Position numbers and translations under genes: made by a program. Under the pieces are notes generated by a model, which had not been told where the DNA came from, searched no databases, and saw only the letters and a program-made list of their open reading frames with translations. 5,834 bases of DNA from Anaerolineae bacterium (GTDB lineage: Bacteria; Chloroflexota; Anaerolineae; J102), in contig JALWDV010000016.1 of the NCBI GenBank assembly GCA_027036755.1, forward strand, positions 1 through 5,834, written 5' to 3'. Below are positions 5,148 through 5,834 of the stretch, piece after piece; position 1 is the first letter of the stretch, and the number at the start of each line of letters is the position of its first letter.

Positions 5148-5834
5148 TCATGTATCGAAGAGCACCTGGGCCCGCCACAGGCCGCCCGTCTCGTCCGGCG
5201 CGTGAATGGCCAGATCGTGATACGTCATAGCCTTGATGTGCGCCAGATCGCTGGCTCCGGCCCGCCCGAAGACCTGCGCCCGGATGTGGGTCTCGTCCAG
5301 CTCGCGCACGATGACGTTCTGGGCCATCAGACCGTGGGTTTCTTGCTGCCACAGCAGCTCGCTGAGCCAGCTCACCAGCAAATCCTCCCGGTCTGCGCCC
5401 TGGGCCTCGACATATTGCTGGATGGTCGGGCCCTGCACGTCGTAGGCGGCCTGCAAGCCAAACATGGCGATGGCCGCATGGGCGTAAAGGGCCTCGGGCG
5501 CGTCGCCGAAAACCTCCACGCCCCAATCCGCGGTGTAAGAAAGCTCGCGATAGCGCTCGTAGTCGGGCAGTTGCGGGTCCTGGGCCAGCAGCCAGCTCGC
5601 CAGCGCCTTGTCCCGGGCGATCTGGGCCTTGAGCGCGTCCAGGCCCGGGAATTTCATCTCATCCCGCAGGCGGGCGACGAAGGAAAGCGCCAGGCAGCGG
5701 CCATAGATGTCCTCGTCGAAATCGATGATGTGGGCCTCGATGGTGCGGGTTTTGCCATTGACGGTGGGGCGCACGCCGATGTTCACCACCGCGGGAAAGC
5801 GGCGTCCCTCCACCACGGCCCAGGCCGCATACAC
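5148..5834 (-). CDS. ribF: RibF riboflavin kinase C-terminal domain fused to archease (5' partial)
   Basis: The frame enters from the right edge; its first codon here (GTG) is an internal Val, so the FMN adenylyltransferase half and the start of the kinase domain lie outside. Numbered from the edge, residues 1-85 are the flavokinase domain that phosphorylates riboflavin to FMN: 'FPAVVNIGVRPT' (13-24), 'IEAHIIDFDEDIYG' (32-45) with the presumed catalytic Glu33, and the usual ending 'LRDEMKFPGLDALKAQIARD' (56-75). After a short linker, residues about 92-228 form a complete archease domain: 'YRELSYTADWGVEVFG' (95-110) with the metal-site Asp103, 'LLVSWLSELL' (152-161), 'IKAMTYHDL' (200-208) and the terminal 'WRAQVLFDT' with Asp227. 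Archease activates the RNA ligase RtcB. The usual His of HTAD is Tyr100. No ATG, GTG or TTG lies in the linker, so separate translation is unlikely. No RtcB is seen here. Each domain call is strong; a joint function is unknown. Confidence 0.88.
   Translation of the reverse strand: MYAAWAVVEGRRFPAVVNIGVRPTVNGKTRTIEAHIIDFDEDIYGRCLALSFVARLRDEMKFPGLDALKAQIARDKALASWLLAQDPQLPDYERYRELSYTADWGVEVFGDAPEALYAHAAIAMFGLQAAYDVQGPTIQQYVEAQGADREDLLVSWLSELLWQQETHGLMAQNVIVRELDETHIRAQVFGRAGASDLAHIKAMTYHDLAIHAPDETGGLWRAQVLFDT

Overview
The window looks like chromosomal DNA from a GC-rich bacterium. The combination of long GC-rich genes, an archease domain, a lasso-B2-like protein and intergenic spaces filled with dispersed repeats suggests a Chloroflexota (Anaerolineae/Caldilineae-like) genome, probably from a metagenome. 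That placement is inference from overall character; no marker gene here settles it.

Layout. At 1-843 (+) lies the 3' part of a secreted-type M23 peptidase gene that enters from the left edge; the first 56 bases form a long hairpin. It converges with a minus-strand gene (995-2728) for a polytopic GT-C-type glycosyltransferase, and the gap between them holds a 'CACGGAG' inverted-repeat element. From about 2729 to 3578 there is no intact gene. This stretch is a mosaic of short repeats: a nested 'cgcaaag' element, imperfect ggatatt heptamers, two 55-bp direct repeats 618 bp apart, a 'cttcgtgtcttcgtgg' element and an 'aacacggat' element. Within the mosaic sits a decayed minus-strand C-terminal remnant of an ABC-2 transporter permease, recognisable only by reading across two frameshifts. 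At 3579-3638 (-) there is a 19-codon open frame with a complete AGGAGGTGAT Shine-Dalgarno.

The right part is a compact minus-strand gene group, transcribed right to left: a RibF C-terminal (flavokinase) domain fused in frame to a complete archease domain (5148-5834, 5' end outside the window); a heptamer repeat array; a transglutaminase-like/lasso-B2-like cysteine protein (4532-5017); and tlyA (3769-4539), whose GTG start overlaps the previous stop by 8 bp.

How the genes relate. The ribF-archease, B2-like and tlyA genes probably form one transcription unit around cofactor synthesis and RNA metabolism: FMN formation, a presumed RtcB-activating archease module, and a ribosomal RNA 2'-O-methyltransferase. 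The RibF-archease fusion is the most unusual observation. The M23 peptidase and the GT-C enzyme both point to cell-envelope work but face each other and are not co-transcribed.
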